Below, piece after piece: positions 15,611 through 23,981 of a stretch of 61,465 nucleotides of DNA. The DNA is from DASQGA01 sp035535315 (GTDB lineage Bacteria; Actinomycetota; Thermoleophilia; Gaiellales; Gaiellaceae): assembly GCA_035535315.1 (NCBI GenBank), contig DATLQD010000098.1:1-61465 (forward strand). Reading direction: 5' to 3'. A model generated the notes under the pieces. It worked only from the letters and a program-made list of their open reading frames with translations, had not been told where the DNA came from and searched no databases. Positions within the stretch are counted from its first letter, which is position 1. The number at the start of each line of letters is the position of its first letter. Both the position numbers and the translations under genes were made by a program.

Positions 15611-17518
15611 CTAGCGGCGCGGGGTGGTGGAGGTCGGCGTCGTCCCCGTCGGGGCTGTCGTGGTCGGCGTTGTGGGAGTCGTCTCGGTCGGAGTGGTCTC
15701 GTCCGGAGGCGGAGCCTCGGGCTCGGCCTCCGGCACGGGAATCGTCCCGAAGCGAATCACGCGCGGCTCGGACTGGTACGCGGTCCGCCAGGTCTCCTCG
15801 TAGAGCACGCGGTTCCCGACGTAGACCGTTCGAGTGACCGTGACCGCGCGAGGTGGGGAGCCGAACTCCTCGATCACCTTCTCACCGACGAAGAGCCCCG
15901 GATCCGGCACCCGCTTGATCTTCGCGGGCCCGATCTCCTGTAGCTCGCCGGCGACCGAGACGACGCGGCGACCGGTGGGCGCGCCCAGGAGGCTGATCGC
16001 AATCCCGGTTTCCGTCGGCACGGCCCTCATGACCAGCCAGCGCTTCGTGTCGTTCACGAACTTCAGGTCGATCTCCGGATAGTTCACGGTTGCGTCGCGC
16101 CCGAGGGGATAGCGGCTGATGTACAGGGCGTGGGCAGTCCGCTCCTTGATCTTCAAGCCGGCCTCCCAGGCTGCGTTGAAGACTGTCGTCGCCACCTGTG
16201 AGACACCTCCCCCGACGCCTTCCTCGTACTTGCTACCGATGATCACCGGAGCCGAACGGAAGCCGCGCGCCTCGGTACGGGGACCGACCTCCCGGTTGAA
16301 GGAGAACGTCGCACCGGGTGCGATCCGCGTTCCGTCGAGCAGCGTCGTCGCGAGCTTCAGATTCGTGATCCGGTCAGCCGTGCCGGTGTAGAAGGTGCTG
16401 TAGCGGACGAGTTCCCGGGTGATCCCAAGCTCCTTCGCCTCCTTTGTCGTAAACGAAGGCTCCGCTTCCTTGATCACGAGCTCGGCCGACCGCTTGCCGG
16501 ACGAGAGTGCCGCCTCCAGGAGCGCGCTCGCAGTCGCCGGCGCATCGAGCACCCGCCCCTTCTGAGCCCGGACGACCCGAACGCTTCGATTGCTCTGCAC
16601 CTCGAACTGCGCATTCTTCGGCGGGTCCGCAAACGCGCGGGAAAGCCTCTTGAAGTACAGCGTCGCGTACGGGCCTCCGATGGTGAGCTCCTTGCTGCCT
16701 CCACGCGGTAGGGAGAGCAGCTTCGCCAACCGCTCCCGAGAGACCATCCACCTCGTGCCGTGCCAGCCTAGGCGGACGCGGCGCGACACGGCAGTGCGCA
16801 CGTCGTCGAGCACGGGCCGGAGCTCTTCGGTTCCCACGGGAGCCTTGTCGACGTGAATGGGGAGGGCAACCGGCTTTCGGGAGAAGCCCGCCAGGGCCGA
16901 GACGACCGCCTCCTCTGCCGCTTGCAGGTCGATTTTCGTTCCGTCGCGTGCCGGCTCGAGGCGCGGGGTGACCCCGTTCAGCACGATCGACGCGCTCTTG
17001 GACTTCCTGTCGACGGACGCGGCAATTCGCCCGAGCTCGAACTTCAGCCCAGCCTCGTACACGTCGGCGCGAGGCGCCACCTCGGCTCCGAAAAGCCTGA
17101 CCGTGACCCGCTTCAGACCCCGGAAGGGGAGCGGCCAATCTCCTGCCGCACGGGCCTCGGCGAGCGTCGCGGGCCAGTCGACGGAGAGTTCGAGATCCAT
17201 CGGTGAGATCCGCCAACTCCGCCCACCGCCGGTGAACGTCACCGGAACCTCCGCGAGGCTCGCAGCCCGCTCGGAGAGCTTCTTCTCCGCCTGCTCCGCC
17301 GTGAGTCCGGAAACCTTGACTCCGGCCACCTCGACACCCGCCGCGATGCGGGCGTCCGAGCCCGAAAAGGCGACGCCGACGATCAAGACAAGTGCCAGGA
17401 CTACCGCACCCGCGCCCGCCAAGATGCGCCGACGAGGCTGGACCGCGCGGAAGCCGCGCCGGCGACTGGGGGCAGCACGAGGCCGGCGCACCGGACGAAC
17501 ACCCGCCTCCGCGCGCAT
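15611..17518 (-). CDS. VanW-family membrane-anchored cell-wall protein
   Basis: The 635-residue protein (ATG 17518, chosen because it clears the upstream glycosidase stop) starts with a basic cytoplasmic segment and one membrane helix (ILAGAGAVVLALVLIVGVAF). Two outside repeats with VKVSGLTAEQAEKKL resemble the peptidoglycan-binding PG_binding_4 unit. The VanW domain follows (FYTGTADRITNLKLATTLLD; APGATFSFNREVGPRTEARG; EGVGGGVSQVATTVFNAAW), then a G5-like strand region, and a Pro/Thr tail (TPTETTPTTPTTTAPTG). VanW proteins accompany vancomycin-resistance loci but are common wall proteins of unclear activity. No van genes are here. Confidence 0.85.
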   Translation of the reverse strand: MRAEAGVRPVRRPRAAPSRRRGFRAVQPRRRILAGAGAVVLALVLIVGVAFSGSDARIAAGVEVAGVKVSGLTAEQAEKKLSERAASLAEVPVTFTGGGRSWRISPMDLELSVDWPATLAEARAAGDWPLPFRGLKRVTVRLFGAEVAPRADVYEAGLKFELGRIAASVDRKSKSASIVLNGVTPRLEPARDGTKIDLQAAEEAVVSALAGFSRKPVALPIHVDKAPVGTEELRPVLDDVRTAVSRRVRLGWHGTRWMVSRERLAKLLSLPRGGSKELTIGGPYATLYFKRLSRAFADPPKNAQFEVQSNRSVRVVRAQKGRVLDAPATASALLEAALSSGKRSAELVIKEAEPSFTTKEAKELGITRELVRYSTFYTGTADRITNLKLATTLLDGTRIAPGATFSFNREVGPRTEARGFRSAPVIIGSKYEEGVGGGVSQVATTVFNAAWEAGLKIKERTAHALYISRYPLGRDATVNYPEIDLKFVNDTKRWLVMRAVPTETGIAISLLGAPTGRRVVSVAGELQEIGPAKIKRVPDPGLFVGEKVIEEFGSPPRAVTVTRTVYVGNRVLYEETWRTAYQSEPRVIRFGTIPVPEAEPEAPPPDETTPTETTPTTPTTTAPTGTTPTSTTPRR

Positions 17519-17540
17519 GAAGTGGGCGAGTTTAGCAGCG

Positions 17541-18458
17541 TCACTGCGCCGGGAGACCCAGCGACCGGCGGAGTCGGAGCACACGCTCCACGTGCTCGTC
17601 GAGGCCGCCTCGCCGGGCGAGCGGAACGAGGGCAGCGATCGCCCGGCCGGCATCTCGCCCGTTGGTGTAGACCACCAGATCGGCCCCGCCGAGAATCGCG
17701 AGCCGGGCCGAGACGACCGCGAACCTCGACCCGAAGACGGAGACCGAATCGGTCATCGCGACCCCGTCGAACCCGGTCCTCCGAAGTAGGCGGTAGGCGC
17801 GCCGGGAGAAGGAGGCGCGCCTGCGCCCGAAGCGGTCGTAGATGGCGTGGCTCGTCATCACGCACGGGACGCCCGCGCGGATCGCCAGCCGGAAACCGGC
17901 CAACTCGTCCGCTTGGACGGAGGCGTGAACCTGCGGCGACTCGTCGGTTGAAACCCGCGCGGTGCCGAGGCCCGGAAAGTGCTTCGCACAGGCGCCCGCG
18001 CCGCCGGCCGCCAGGCCTCTCGCGAAGGCGACGGCGAACGCCGGCCGGCGAAAGTGCCGCGAGCCGAGTGGGCCGCCAGCCGAGTCGAGCACAGGCGCCA
18101 GGTCGACGTGTGCGCCGGTCCGGCGGAGCGCCCGGCCCGTTCTGCGTCCCGAGATGAACGCCTGCCGGGCGCTCGTGTACGACGAGGCGGGCCTCCAGGG
18201 CGGCAGGCGTCCGTAGGTCTGGGCCGTTCCCCCTTCCTGGTCGACGAAGACGAGCGTGTTCCGAGGGCGCGGCTCGTCGAGGCTCCAGCGCTGGAGGATC
18301 ACCCCACCCACGCCCTTCGGAGCGGGGAGGCCTGAGACGATCACGAGGGCGGCCTTCTGGCGCGGTGTAAGCCCCTCTAAGGGATCCGGAGCCTGAGGAG
18401 CCAGTGCAGACCCGATCGAGGCCACAAACGCCTGCAGGAGCGCGATCAGCCGCACCAT
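17541..18458 (-). CDS. Glycoside hydrolase family 3, NagZ-like beta-N-acetylhexosaminidase
   Basis: The ATG at 18458 begins a signal-like segment (MVRLIALLQAFVASIGSALA); an upstream GTG at 18491 would run into a palindromic repeat. The GH3 barrel shows FVDQEGGTAQTY, GAHVDLAPVLDS, the catalytic loop KHFPGLGTARVSTDESPQV, and the nucleophile region GFDGVAMTDSVSV. NagZ-type enzymes remove GlcNAc from muropeptides in wall recycling. At 305 residues it is slightly short but all motifs are there. The predicted export suggests outside action. It lies 22 bp upstream of the VanW gene on the same strand, so joint transcription is likely. Confidence 0.85.
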   Translation of the reverse strand: MVRLIALLQAFVASIGSALAPQAPDPLEGLTPRQKAALVIVSGLPAPKGVGGVILQRWSLDEPRPRNTLVFVDQEGGTAQTYGRLPPWRPASSYTSARQAFISGRRTGRALRRTGAHVDLAPVLDSAGGPLGSRHFRRPAFAVAFARGLAAGGAGACAKHFPGLGTARVSTDESPQVHASVQADELAGFRLAIRAGVPCVMTSHAIYDRFGRRRASFSRRAYRLLRRTGFDGVAMTDSVSVFGSRFAVVSARLAILGGADLVVYTNGRDAGRAIAALVPLARRGGLDEHVERVLRLRRSLGLPAQ

Positions 18459-18474
18459 CCGTAGACTAAGCCCC

Positions 18475-18519
18475 AGATGGCTGATCGACAATTACCCGCC
18501 AATTACCGACCAACCATCT
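18475..18519. repeat. Dispersed palindromic repeat, copy A (45 bp)
   Basis: The imperfect palindrome begins AGATGGCTGATCG and ends CGACCAACCATCT, with AATTAC-containing arms inside. A 51-bp relative lies at 52336-52386, in opposite orientation, so the unit is a repeated element rather than a chance palindrome. Copy A sits between the NagZ-like gene and the acyl-CoA dehydrogenase and ends 1 bp before the latter's GTG start. Possible roles are a REP/MITE-like element, an operator, or an RNA hairpin. Confidence 0.8.
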
Positions 18520-18520
18520 A

Positions 18521-19732
18521 GTGGACTTCGACTTGACGCCAGAGCAGCGCGAGGTGCAGGCGACCGTCAGGCGCTTCGTCGACGAGCAGATCCTGCCGAA
18601 CGCGGTCGACAACGACATCGAGCATCGCCTCGACATGGAGGCAATCGAAGGAATGGCCGAGCTCGGGCTCCTCGGCATCGTCATTCCTGAGGAGTACGGC
18701 GGGGCCGGAATGGACTACATCTGCGAAGCGCTCGCCTGCGAGGAGATCGAGCGCGGCGAGGCGGCCTTCAGGACGCTCATCTCTGTTCACGTCGGGCTCA
18801 ACTCCCTCTCGCTCCTCAAGTACGCGAGCGAGGGGCAGAAGGAGCGCTATCTGGCCCCCCAGGCGCGGGGCGAGAAGCTCGCCTGCTTCGGCCTCACGGA
18901 GCCCGAAGCGGGCTCGGACGTCGCGGCAATGCGAACGACCGCGCGCCGCGAGGGCGACGGATACGTTCTGAACGGCCAGAAGAACTGGATCTCCTACGCG
19001 ACCGTCGCGGATCACCAGCTCGTGTTCGCGAAGACCGACGTCGAGGCAAAGCACAAGGGCATCTCCGCGTTCATCGTCGAGCGGGAGTGGCCAGGCGTCA
19101 CGACGCGGGAGACCGAGAACAAGCTAGGGATCTGGGCCGGCTCCACGGGCGAGCTCTTCTTCGAAAACGTCGAGGTACCCGCCGAGAATCTCGTGGGCCA
19201 CGAGGGCCAGGGGTTCGAGATCGCGATGCACGGGCTCGACCAGGGCCGCTTCACGGTCGCGGCCGGCGCGTGTGGCGTCATCCGGGCGTGTCTGGAGCGC
19301 TCCGTCGAGTACGCCCGTGAGCGCGAGACCTTCGGCAAGCCGATCGGCAAGTACCAGTTCGTCCAGGACATGATCGCCGAGATGGTGCTCGGCTACGAGA
19401 CGTCGAAGCTCCTGGTCATGCAGGCGGCCTGGCTCAAGAACCAGGGCGTCAGGAACACCCGCGAGACCAGCCTGGCCAAGTGGCACGCAACCGAGTCGGC
19501 ATTCAGGGCCGCACACCTCGCGATCCAGGTACACGGGGCCTACGGCTACTCCGCGGAGTACGGCATCGAGCGCTACTTCAGAAACGCCCGCGCCCCGATC
19601 ATCTACGAGGGCACCACGCAGATCCACAAGATGATGCAGGCCGAGCATGCGCTCGGCTACCGGAACCTGAACGGGCGCGACGGGGACGTCTCGCCGCTCG
19701 CCTCATGGGCCCCCGCGCTCTCGGCGCGTTAG
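18521..19732 (+). CDS. Acyl-CoA dehydrogenase
   Basis: The flavoenzyme of 403 residues introduces a 2,3 double bond into acyl-CoA. It has the FAD/substrate motifs CFGLTEPEAGSDVAAMRT, NGQKNWISYATVADHQLVFA and RETFGKPIGKYQFVQDM, and the catalytic glutamate in IIYEGTTQIHKMMQA. The C-terminus runs about 25 residues past the usual end (NLNGRDGDVSPLASW), over the next gene's start. The GTG at 18521 immediately follows palindromic repeat A, with no ribosome-binding site in reach, so translation must be leaderless or shaped by the hairpin. No electron-transfer flavoprotein genes are adjacent. Confidence 0.94.
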   Translation: MDFDLTPEQREVQATVRRFVDEQILPNAVDNDIEHRLDMEAIEGMAELGLLGIVIPEEYGGAGMDYICEALACEEIERGEAAFRTLISVHVGLNSLSLLKYASEGQKERYLAPQARGEKLACFGLTEPEAGSDVAAMRTTARREGDGYVLNGQKNWISYATVADHQLVFAKTDVEAKHKGISAFIVEREWPGVTTRETENKLGIWAGSTGELFFENVEVPAENLVGHEGQGFEIAMHGLDQGRFTVAAGACGVIRACLERSVEYARERETFGKPIGKYQFVQDMIAEMVLGYETSKLLVMQAAWLKNQGVRNTRETSLAKWHATESAFRAAHLAIQVHGAYGYSAEYGIERYFRNARAPIIYEGTTQIHKMMQAEHALGYRNLNGRDGDVSPLASWAPALSAR

Positions 19733-20205
19733 TCGCCGCGGCGCTCACCCTCCCGGCCACCTCGGCGGCCTCTCTGCCCGCGCACGGAGTCTTCGTGCCG
19801 GGAGAGAGCCTGGGCGGCATCCGGCTCGGCGATACGAAAAGCGAGGTTCTCGACATCTGGGGAAGCCGCCACGGCGTCTGCCGCGACTGCCGGCGCGTCA
19901 CCTGGTACTTCAACCTGCAGCCGTTCGAGCCGCAGGGCGCCGCGGTCGTCTTCCGCCGCGGCCGCGTCGTCCGCGCCTTTACCGTGTGGCGCCCGCGTGG
20001 GTGGCGGACGGATGAAGGGCTCGAGCTCGGCGCGACGAGTGGCGCACTGACGAAGGCCTACTCCGACCTCGCTTCGCGGTCGTGTGACCGCTTCACCGCG
20101 TTCCTGCGACGGGGAAACGTGCGAACGACGAGCGTCTTCTACGTCTATCGCGGGCGGCTCTGGGCCTTCGGGCTCATGCGGCCGCAGCTTTCGCCCTGTC
20201 CGTAG
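19705..20205 (+). CDS. Small secreted protein of unknown function
   Basis: The protein of 166 residues starts at ATG 19705, overlapping the end of the acyl-CoA dehydrogenase by 28 bp. It has a clear signal peptide (ALGALVAAALTLPATSAASL). The mature part begins FVPGESLGGIRLGDTKSEVL, a pattern shared with small exported proteins that repeat a G-x-(I/V)-x-(L/I)-G-D/M unit. It has two close cysteines (GVCRDCRRV) and two more later (SCDRF, LSPCP), suggesting disulfides. I do not recognise a named family. Translation is probably coupled to the dehydrogenase. Confidence 0.65.
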   Translation: MGPRALGALVAAALTLPATSAASLPAHGVFVPGESLGGIRLGDTKSEVLDIWGSRHGVCRDCRRVTWYFNLQPFEPQGAAVVFRRGRVVRAFTVWRPRGWRTDEGLELGATSGALTKAYSDLASRSCDRFTAFLRRGNVRTTSVFYVYRGRLWAFGLMRPQLSPCP

Positions 20206-20238
20206 CCCGCTCGGCTTCGGCGAGCCCGGCGACAAGGT

Positions 20239-20919
20239 TCATAGACCAAGAGCAGCCGGGAGGTCGAGTAGCGTCGGCAGGGCGTCGTCGCGATCGGCGT
20301 AGCGCCCTTCGCGATCGACGAGGAAAGCGCGCATCCCGAGGGCCTCGGCGCCCTCGACGTCGTCTGCAATCGAGTCGCCGACCATCACTGCCTCTGCCGC
20401 CTCGACCTCGAGCATCTCGAGCGCGACGCGGAAGATGGTCGGGCTCGGCTTCACCTTCCCGTGCGTCCCCGACGAGATCCAGGCGTCGACATCGAGTGCG
20501 AAGTGGCGGATGAAGTGGTCGAGGTCTCGGCCCGTGTTCGAGACGAGGCCGATGCTGAGGCCGTGCTTCCGGAGCTCCGCCAGGGCCGGGAGCGTGTCCT
20601 CGTACAGCTCGAAGTTCTCCGAGTGCTCCCAGCCCTGGGTGATCTCCTCGGCGATCGTCCGAATCTGGTCGCCCTCGCCTCCCATGCCTCGCACGATGTC
20701 CTCGGTGAAGCGCACCCAGATCTCCTCGTCATGGTCGAGCTCCGGATGGTGCTCGAGATCCAGGACGGCAGCTTCTCGCGCCTCACCGTACTTGGCGGGA
20801 TCGAGCGTGAGCCCGTAGCGCTCCCCCACCGCGCGGTAGCCCTCAGGGCCGAGCAGAGGGCCAGGCTTCGTGAGGGTGAAGTCGACGTCGAAGAGGACGG
20901 CCCGCAGTGGGCGCGCCAC
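20239..20919 (-). CDS. HAD-superfamily hydrolase
   Basis: All four HAD motifs are present in 226 residues: I, LFDVDFTLT with the nucleophile Asp; II, GLVSNTGRDL; III, the lysine in GKVKPSPTIF; IV, VMVGDSIADDVEGAEALGM. A helical cap (~residues 20-100) makes it subfamily I, like phosphoglycolate phosphatase or 5'-nucleotidase YjjG, but the substrate is not evident. It starts at GTG 20919. It lies 13 bp downstream of the nitrilase gene on the same strand, so the two may handle side-products together; that link is inference. Confidence 0.87.
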   Translation of the reverse strand: MARPLRAVLFDVDFTLTKPGPLLGPEGYRAVGERYGLTLDPAKYGEAREAAVLDLEHHPELDHDEEIWVRFTEDIVRGMGGEGDQIRTIAEEITQGWEHSENFELYEDTLPALAELRKHGLSIGLVSNTGRDLDHFIRHFALDVDAWISSGTHGKVKPSPTIFRVALEMLEVEAAEAVMVGDSIADDVEGAEALGMRAFLVDREGRYADRDDALPTLLDLPAALGL

Positions 20920-20932
20920 GCCGGCCCTGGTC

Positions 20933-21769
20933 CTACACGCCGGCCGGCCAGCGGTAGGCGGCCGGCTGGCGGTTCGCGAGCGACGGAAGGTCGTGACGCA
21001 CCTGCTCGAGCCGCGTCTTGTCGATCTCGGCCGCGATGACGCAGTCCTCGTCCGGGGCCTGCGCGAGGACGACGCCCCACGGATCCACGATCGACGAGCG
21101 GCCGTATGACTGCTTCCCGCCCTCGTGGACGCCCCACTCGTTGGCCGCCAGGACGTAGCACTGGTTCTCGACAGCCCGCGCCCGGAGCAGAAGCTCCCAG
21201 TGGTCCTTCCCCGTGTAGAGCGTAAACGCAGCCGGGACGGTCACCAGCTCGGCTCCCTGGAGCGCGAGGATGCGGTAGAGCTCCGGAAAGCGCAGGTCGT
21301 AGCAGACCGTCAGGCCGACCCGCCAGCCCTCGGCGTCGCACAGGTTCGTCTCCTCCCCCGGCTCCTCGGCCTCAGACTCGCGGTAGACCTGGCCCCCGAC
21401 CTCGACGTCGAACATGTGGATCTTGCGGTAAGCCGAGACGACATCGCCGGAGGGATCGATGACCACGCTCGTGTTCGAGAGCTTCTCGCGTCCCTCGCGC
21501 TGCTCGGTGATCGAGCCGCCGACAATCGTGATCCCATGGGTTCGGGCCCAGCCGCGCATGGCCTCGACCGTCTCGCCATCCTCGAGCGGCTCGGCGGCCC
21601 GGCGAAGGGTGTCGGCGGAGCCGATCGCGTTCCACTTCTCGGGCAGGAGCACCAGGTCGGCTCCGGTCGAGGCCGCCCGGGCGACCAGGCGCTCGGCTTT
21701 CTCGATGTTCTCGGCCTTCTCCGTGCCGGAGTTCAGCTGGATCGCGGCGACACGGAGGCGGTCGGACAT
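20933..21769 (-). CDS. Carbon-nitrogen hydrolase (Nit/omega-amidase type)
   Basis: The 278-residue protein has the nitrilase-superfamily catalytic triad: Glu in LLPEKWNAIGS, Lys in AYRKIHMFDVE, and Cys in VGLTVCYDLRFPELYR. The RKIHMFDV and CYDLRFPE versions are those of the Nit1/Nit2 branch, whose members hydrolyse deaminated glutathione or alpha-ketoglutaramate, which makes metabolite repair a reasonable guess. The ATG at 21769 directly precedes the first strand (RLRVAAIQLNSG). It is divergent from the CoA-binding gene by 23 bp. Confidence 0.91.
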   Translation of the reverse strand: MSDRLRVAAIQLNSGTEKAENIEKAERLVARAASTGADLVLLPEKWNAIGSADTLRRAAEPLEDGETVEAMRGWARTHGITIVGGSITEQREGREKLSNTSVVIDPSGDVVSAYRKIHMFDVEVGGQVYRESEAEEPGEETNLCDAEGWRVGLTVCYDLRFPELYRILALQGAELVTVPAAFTLYTGKDHWELLLRARAVENQCYVLAANEWGVHEGGKQSYGRSSIVDPWGVVLAQAPDEDCVIAAEIDKTRLEQVRHDLPSLANRQPAAYRWPAGV

Positions 21770-21792
21770 GGGCGGAAGGATAGCCTGCGGCC

Positions 21793-22194
21793 GTGTCGCG
21801 AAGGCCTGCAGAGATCCTGGCAGATGCGCGCACGATCGCCGTCGTCGGCGCGTCGCCGAAGCCCGACCGCCCGAGCCACGGCGTCATGCGTTACCTCCTC
21901 GAGCAGGGCTACAGGTGCATTCCCGTCCGGCCTCGGGGCTGCGACGAGGTCCTGGGTGTTCCCTGTGTGCGCTCGCTCGCGGAGATCGCGGAGCCGATCG
22001 ACCTCGTGGACGTCTTCCGCCGCCCGGAGGCGTGCCCCGAAGTCGCACGCGAGACAGTTGCAGCGGGAGCGAGGAGCCTATGGCTCCAGCTCGGAATCGT
22101 CTCTCCCGAGGCGCGCCGGATTGCGGACGCAGCCGGCATCGACTACGTCGAGGACGAGTGCACGAAGATCGTGCACGCCCGCGGTCTGTCCTAG
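21793..22194 (+). CDS. CoA-binding domain protein (YccU type)
   Basis: The 133-residue single-domain protein has a Rossmann CoA-binding fold: TIAVVGASPKPDRPSHGVMR, then YRCIPVRPRG, VDVFRRPEACPEVA and LWLQLGIVSPEARRIADAAG, ending with the conserved VEDECTKIVHA. The same domain occurs at the start of succinyl-CoA synthetase alpha, but the catalytic half is absent here. The family function is unclear; the Cys in DECTK is family-conserved. It starts at GTG 21793 and overlaps the end of the convergent ctaG-like gene by 4 bp. Confidence 0.9.
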   Translation: MSRRPAEILADARTIAVVGASPKPDRPSHGVMRYLLEQGYRCIPVRPRGCDEVLGVPCVRSLAEIAEPIDLVDVFRRPEACPEVARETVAAGARSLWLQLGIVSPEARRIADAAGIDYVEDECTKIVHARGLS

Positions 22195-22949
22195 CGGGTG
22201 GGGTGGGCGGCCTCCTCTTCCTTCAGGAGGCGAACGAGGAAGTACGTGATCGCAGTGAAGAAGATCAGCGCCTGCTCCGCGCTCATGAGGATCCCACCCA
22301 GGTTCTGGTCCTTGATGGCCGAGATGCCCCAGAGCCGCGGAGCGTCGGCATAGAAGTCGTAGAACACCCCTGGAGAGAACGTTAGGGCGAGGCCGAGAAA
22401 CGCTGAGCCGACGAAGCCCGCGGCCAGGTAGGCCAGGGTCAGCGGGGTCGGAAGCTCGTGCGGCTCGCCCGCCAGCACGGGCCACCAGAAGAGCGTTCCG
22501 ATGACGATCAGCAGGGCGTGCTCGACGTTCAGCGCCCACGGATTCTCGAGAGCGAAGTTGTAGAAGCCGGCGACATGGATCGCGTACCACCCGACGAGCC
22601 ACGTGGGCAGCGCCACGCGAGGCCTGGTCACGAGCCCCCAGGGCTTCCCGCCGCGGGCGGCGAGCGCAATGCGCATCCCGGGAGTCAGCCCGAGAATGAG
22701 GAGCGGCGGCGCCCAGTCGGCGATCATCACGTTCTGGAGCAGGTGGACGAGCAGCAGGTAGTGCGCCGCCACCGTCTCGAGCGGCGAGTTGAGCGCTCCT
22801 GCGACGAGGATCAGTCCGGCCGCGAAGAGGCCGATCCGCCACGGGGGCACCGGCTCGCGCCGGGCCGCTCGGAAGTAGAGGATCCCCGCCAGTGCTGCGA
22901 GCACCAGGAAGAGCGGCTCGAAGCTCCACGAGGACGCGGCCGGGGTCAC
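22191..22949 (-). CDS. CtaG-like cytochrome c oxidase assembly membrane protein (second of tandem pair)
   Basis: The protein of 252 residues is very hydrophobic with about seven membrane helices. It carries the caa3_CtaG pattern: LLLVHLLQNVMIADWAPPLL, then the conserved HVAGFYNFALENPWALNVEH, and a late AIKDQNLGGILMSAEQ loop. Members help insert copper into cytochrome c oxidase. Its GTG start overlaps the stop of the upstream paralogue by four bases, so the two are made together, perhaps as a heterodimer. No cox genes lie in the window. Confidence 0.85.
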   Translation of the reverse strand: MTPAASSWSFEPLFLVLAALAGILYFRAARREPVPPWRIGLFAAGLILVAGALNSPLETVAAHYLLLVHLLQNVMIADWAPPLLILGLTPGMRIALAARGGKPWGLVTRPRVALPTWLVGWYAIHVAGFYNFALENPWALNVEHALLIVIGTLFWWPVLAGEPHELPTPLTLAYLAAGFVGSAFLGLALTFSPGVFYDFYADAPRLWGISAIKDQNLGGILMSAEQALIFFTAITYFLVRLLKEEEAAHPTR

Positions 22950-23836
22950 GGACGGGGCGCCAGCGAGAGCGCCTCCCGCTCGCCCCGTGCTGCCCTCTGC
23001 CTGCTGTATGCGCTGACGAGGAAGACGGCGCAGAGCCCGAGCGTCACGACCTGCTCGGACATCATCACGAGCCCTGCGAGCCTCTGGTCGGTCAGGGGTG
23101 AGAGACCGAAGAGCCGCTCGTCCTGCGCGGCGTAGGGCCGGTAGAGCGGCGAGAAGGAGAGGATCAGGACGTAGGCGAGAATCTGCCCGGCCGCGAACAG
23201 GACGGCCGCCAGGGTCAACCGCCCGCCGATGGTCAGTTCCCGCCGCCGGGCGGGATCGACGAGCTGCGACCAGACGAGGATTCCGGCGAGCACGAACGTG
23301 ACGTGCTCGAGATCGTGGACGAGACGGTTCTGGAGCGTGAGGTCAAACGCTGACGGGATGTGCCAGAACGCGAAGACGAGCGCCCAGACAGCCAGCGCCA
23401 CCCTGGGGCGAAGCAGATACCCCAGAAACGCGCGCAGGGGCGCAATTCCGGCCAGGGGGCGAAGCACCCACGCAGGTAGCAGGAAGAACGTCAGCGGTCC
23501 TCGGATCGCAACCAGGAGAAGCGCCGGGGCTAGATCTCCGATCAGGACGTGCTCGAGCATGTGCGCGGAGAGGAGGTACTCCTCGCCGGCTGCGTCCAAG
23601 GGGGAAACGAGGGCGAGGGTCGCGACAGCGATTCCGGCCACGAAGAGGGCAGCGCGGTCCCAGCCGGCGTGATCCTTCCTGCCCCGGCGCCGCAGCCGGA
23701 TGAAAGCCTGGCCGAAGAGAACGAGCGCAAGCGCAGCGCCCGCGAGCACGGCAGGGGGCGTCGACCAGGCCGAGTCGAGCTCGGAGATGGGCACGGCGTC
23801 TGCGTGCGCCAGCGGAAGAAGGCTCGCAAGCGTCAC
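22946..23836 (-). CDS. CtaG-like cytochrome c oxidase assembly membrane protein (first of tandem pair)
   Basis: The protein of 296 residues with about seven membrane helices is a paralogue of the next gene. Matching motifs are LLSAHMLEHVLIGDLAPALL, HIPSAFDLTLQNRLVHDLEH and PLTDQRLAGLVMMSEQVVTL, where histidines and methionines could bind copper. It has an extra N-terminal helix with a short outside segment. The start codon at 23836 is not strongly supported. It lies about 50 bp downstream of tRNA-Pro on the same strand. Confidence 0.84.
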   Translation of the reverse strand: MTLASLLPLAHADAVPISELDSAWSTPPAVLAGAALALVLFGQAFIRLRRRGRKDHAGWDRAALFVAGIAVATLALVSPLDAAGEEYLLSAHMLEHVLIGDLAPALLLVAIRGPLTFFLLPAWVLRPLAGIAPLRAFLGYLLRPRVALAVWALVFAFWHIPSAFDLTLQNRLVHDLEHVTFVLAGILVWSQLVDPARRRELTIGGRLTLAAVLFAAGQILAYVLILSFSPLYRPYAAQDERLFGLSPLTDQRLAGLVMMSEQVVTLGLCAVFLVSAYSRQRAARGEREALSLAPRP

Positions 23837-23886
23837 CTCGGCCTGAGCGTACCGCCGTGCGGGGCGGCGGACGCGGTCAGGTGATA

Positions 23887-23960
23887 TCGGGGTGCCCGGA
23901 TTCGAACCGGGGACCTCGCCGACCCGAACGGCGCGCGCTACCAGGCTGCGCTACACCCCG
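23887..23960 (-). tRNA. tRNA-Pro (anticodon CGG)
   Basis: Read on the minus strand, the 74-nt sequence folds as a full cloverleaf. The acceptor CGGGGTG pairs with CACCCCG. The D arm has GCGC stems around AGCCTGGTA. The anticodon stem CGCCG/CGGCG encloses TTCGGGT with anticodon CGG. The T arm is CCCGG-TTCGAAT-CCGGG. The discriminator base is A, and CCA is not encoded. It reads the CCG proline codon, which is common at this GC level. Confidence 0.97.
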
Positions 23961-23981
23961 AACGGGCACTAGGGTACCGCA

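Noticed and set aside
15611..17518. Vancomycin resistance locus
   Set aside because: Only a VanW-family protein is present; vanA/vanH/vanX-type genes and vanRS are absent.
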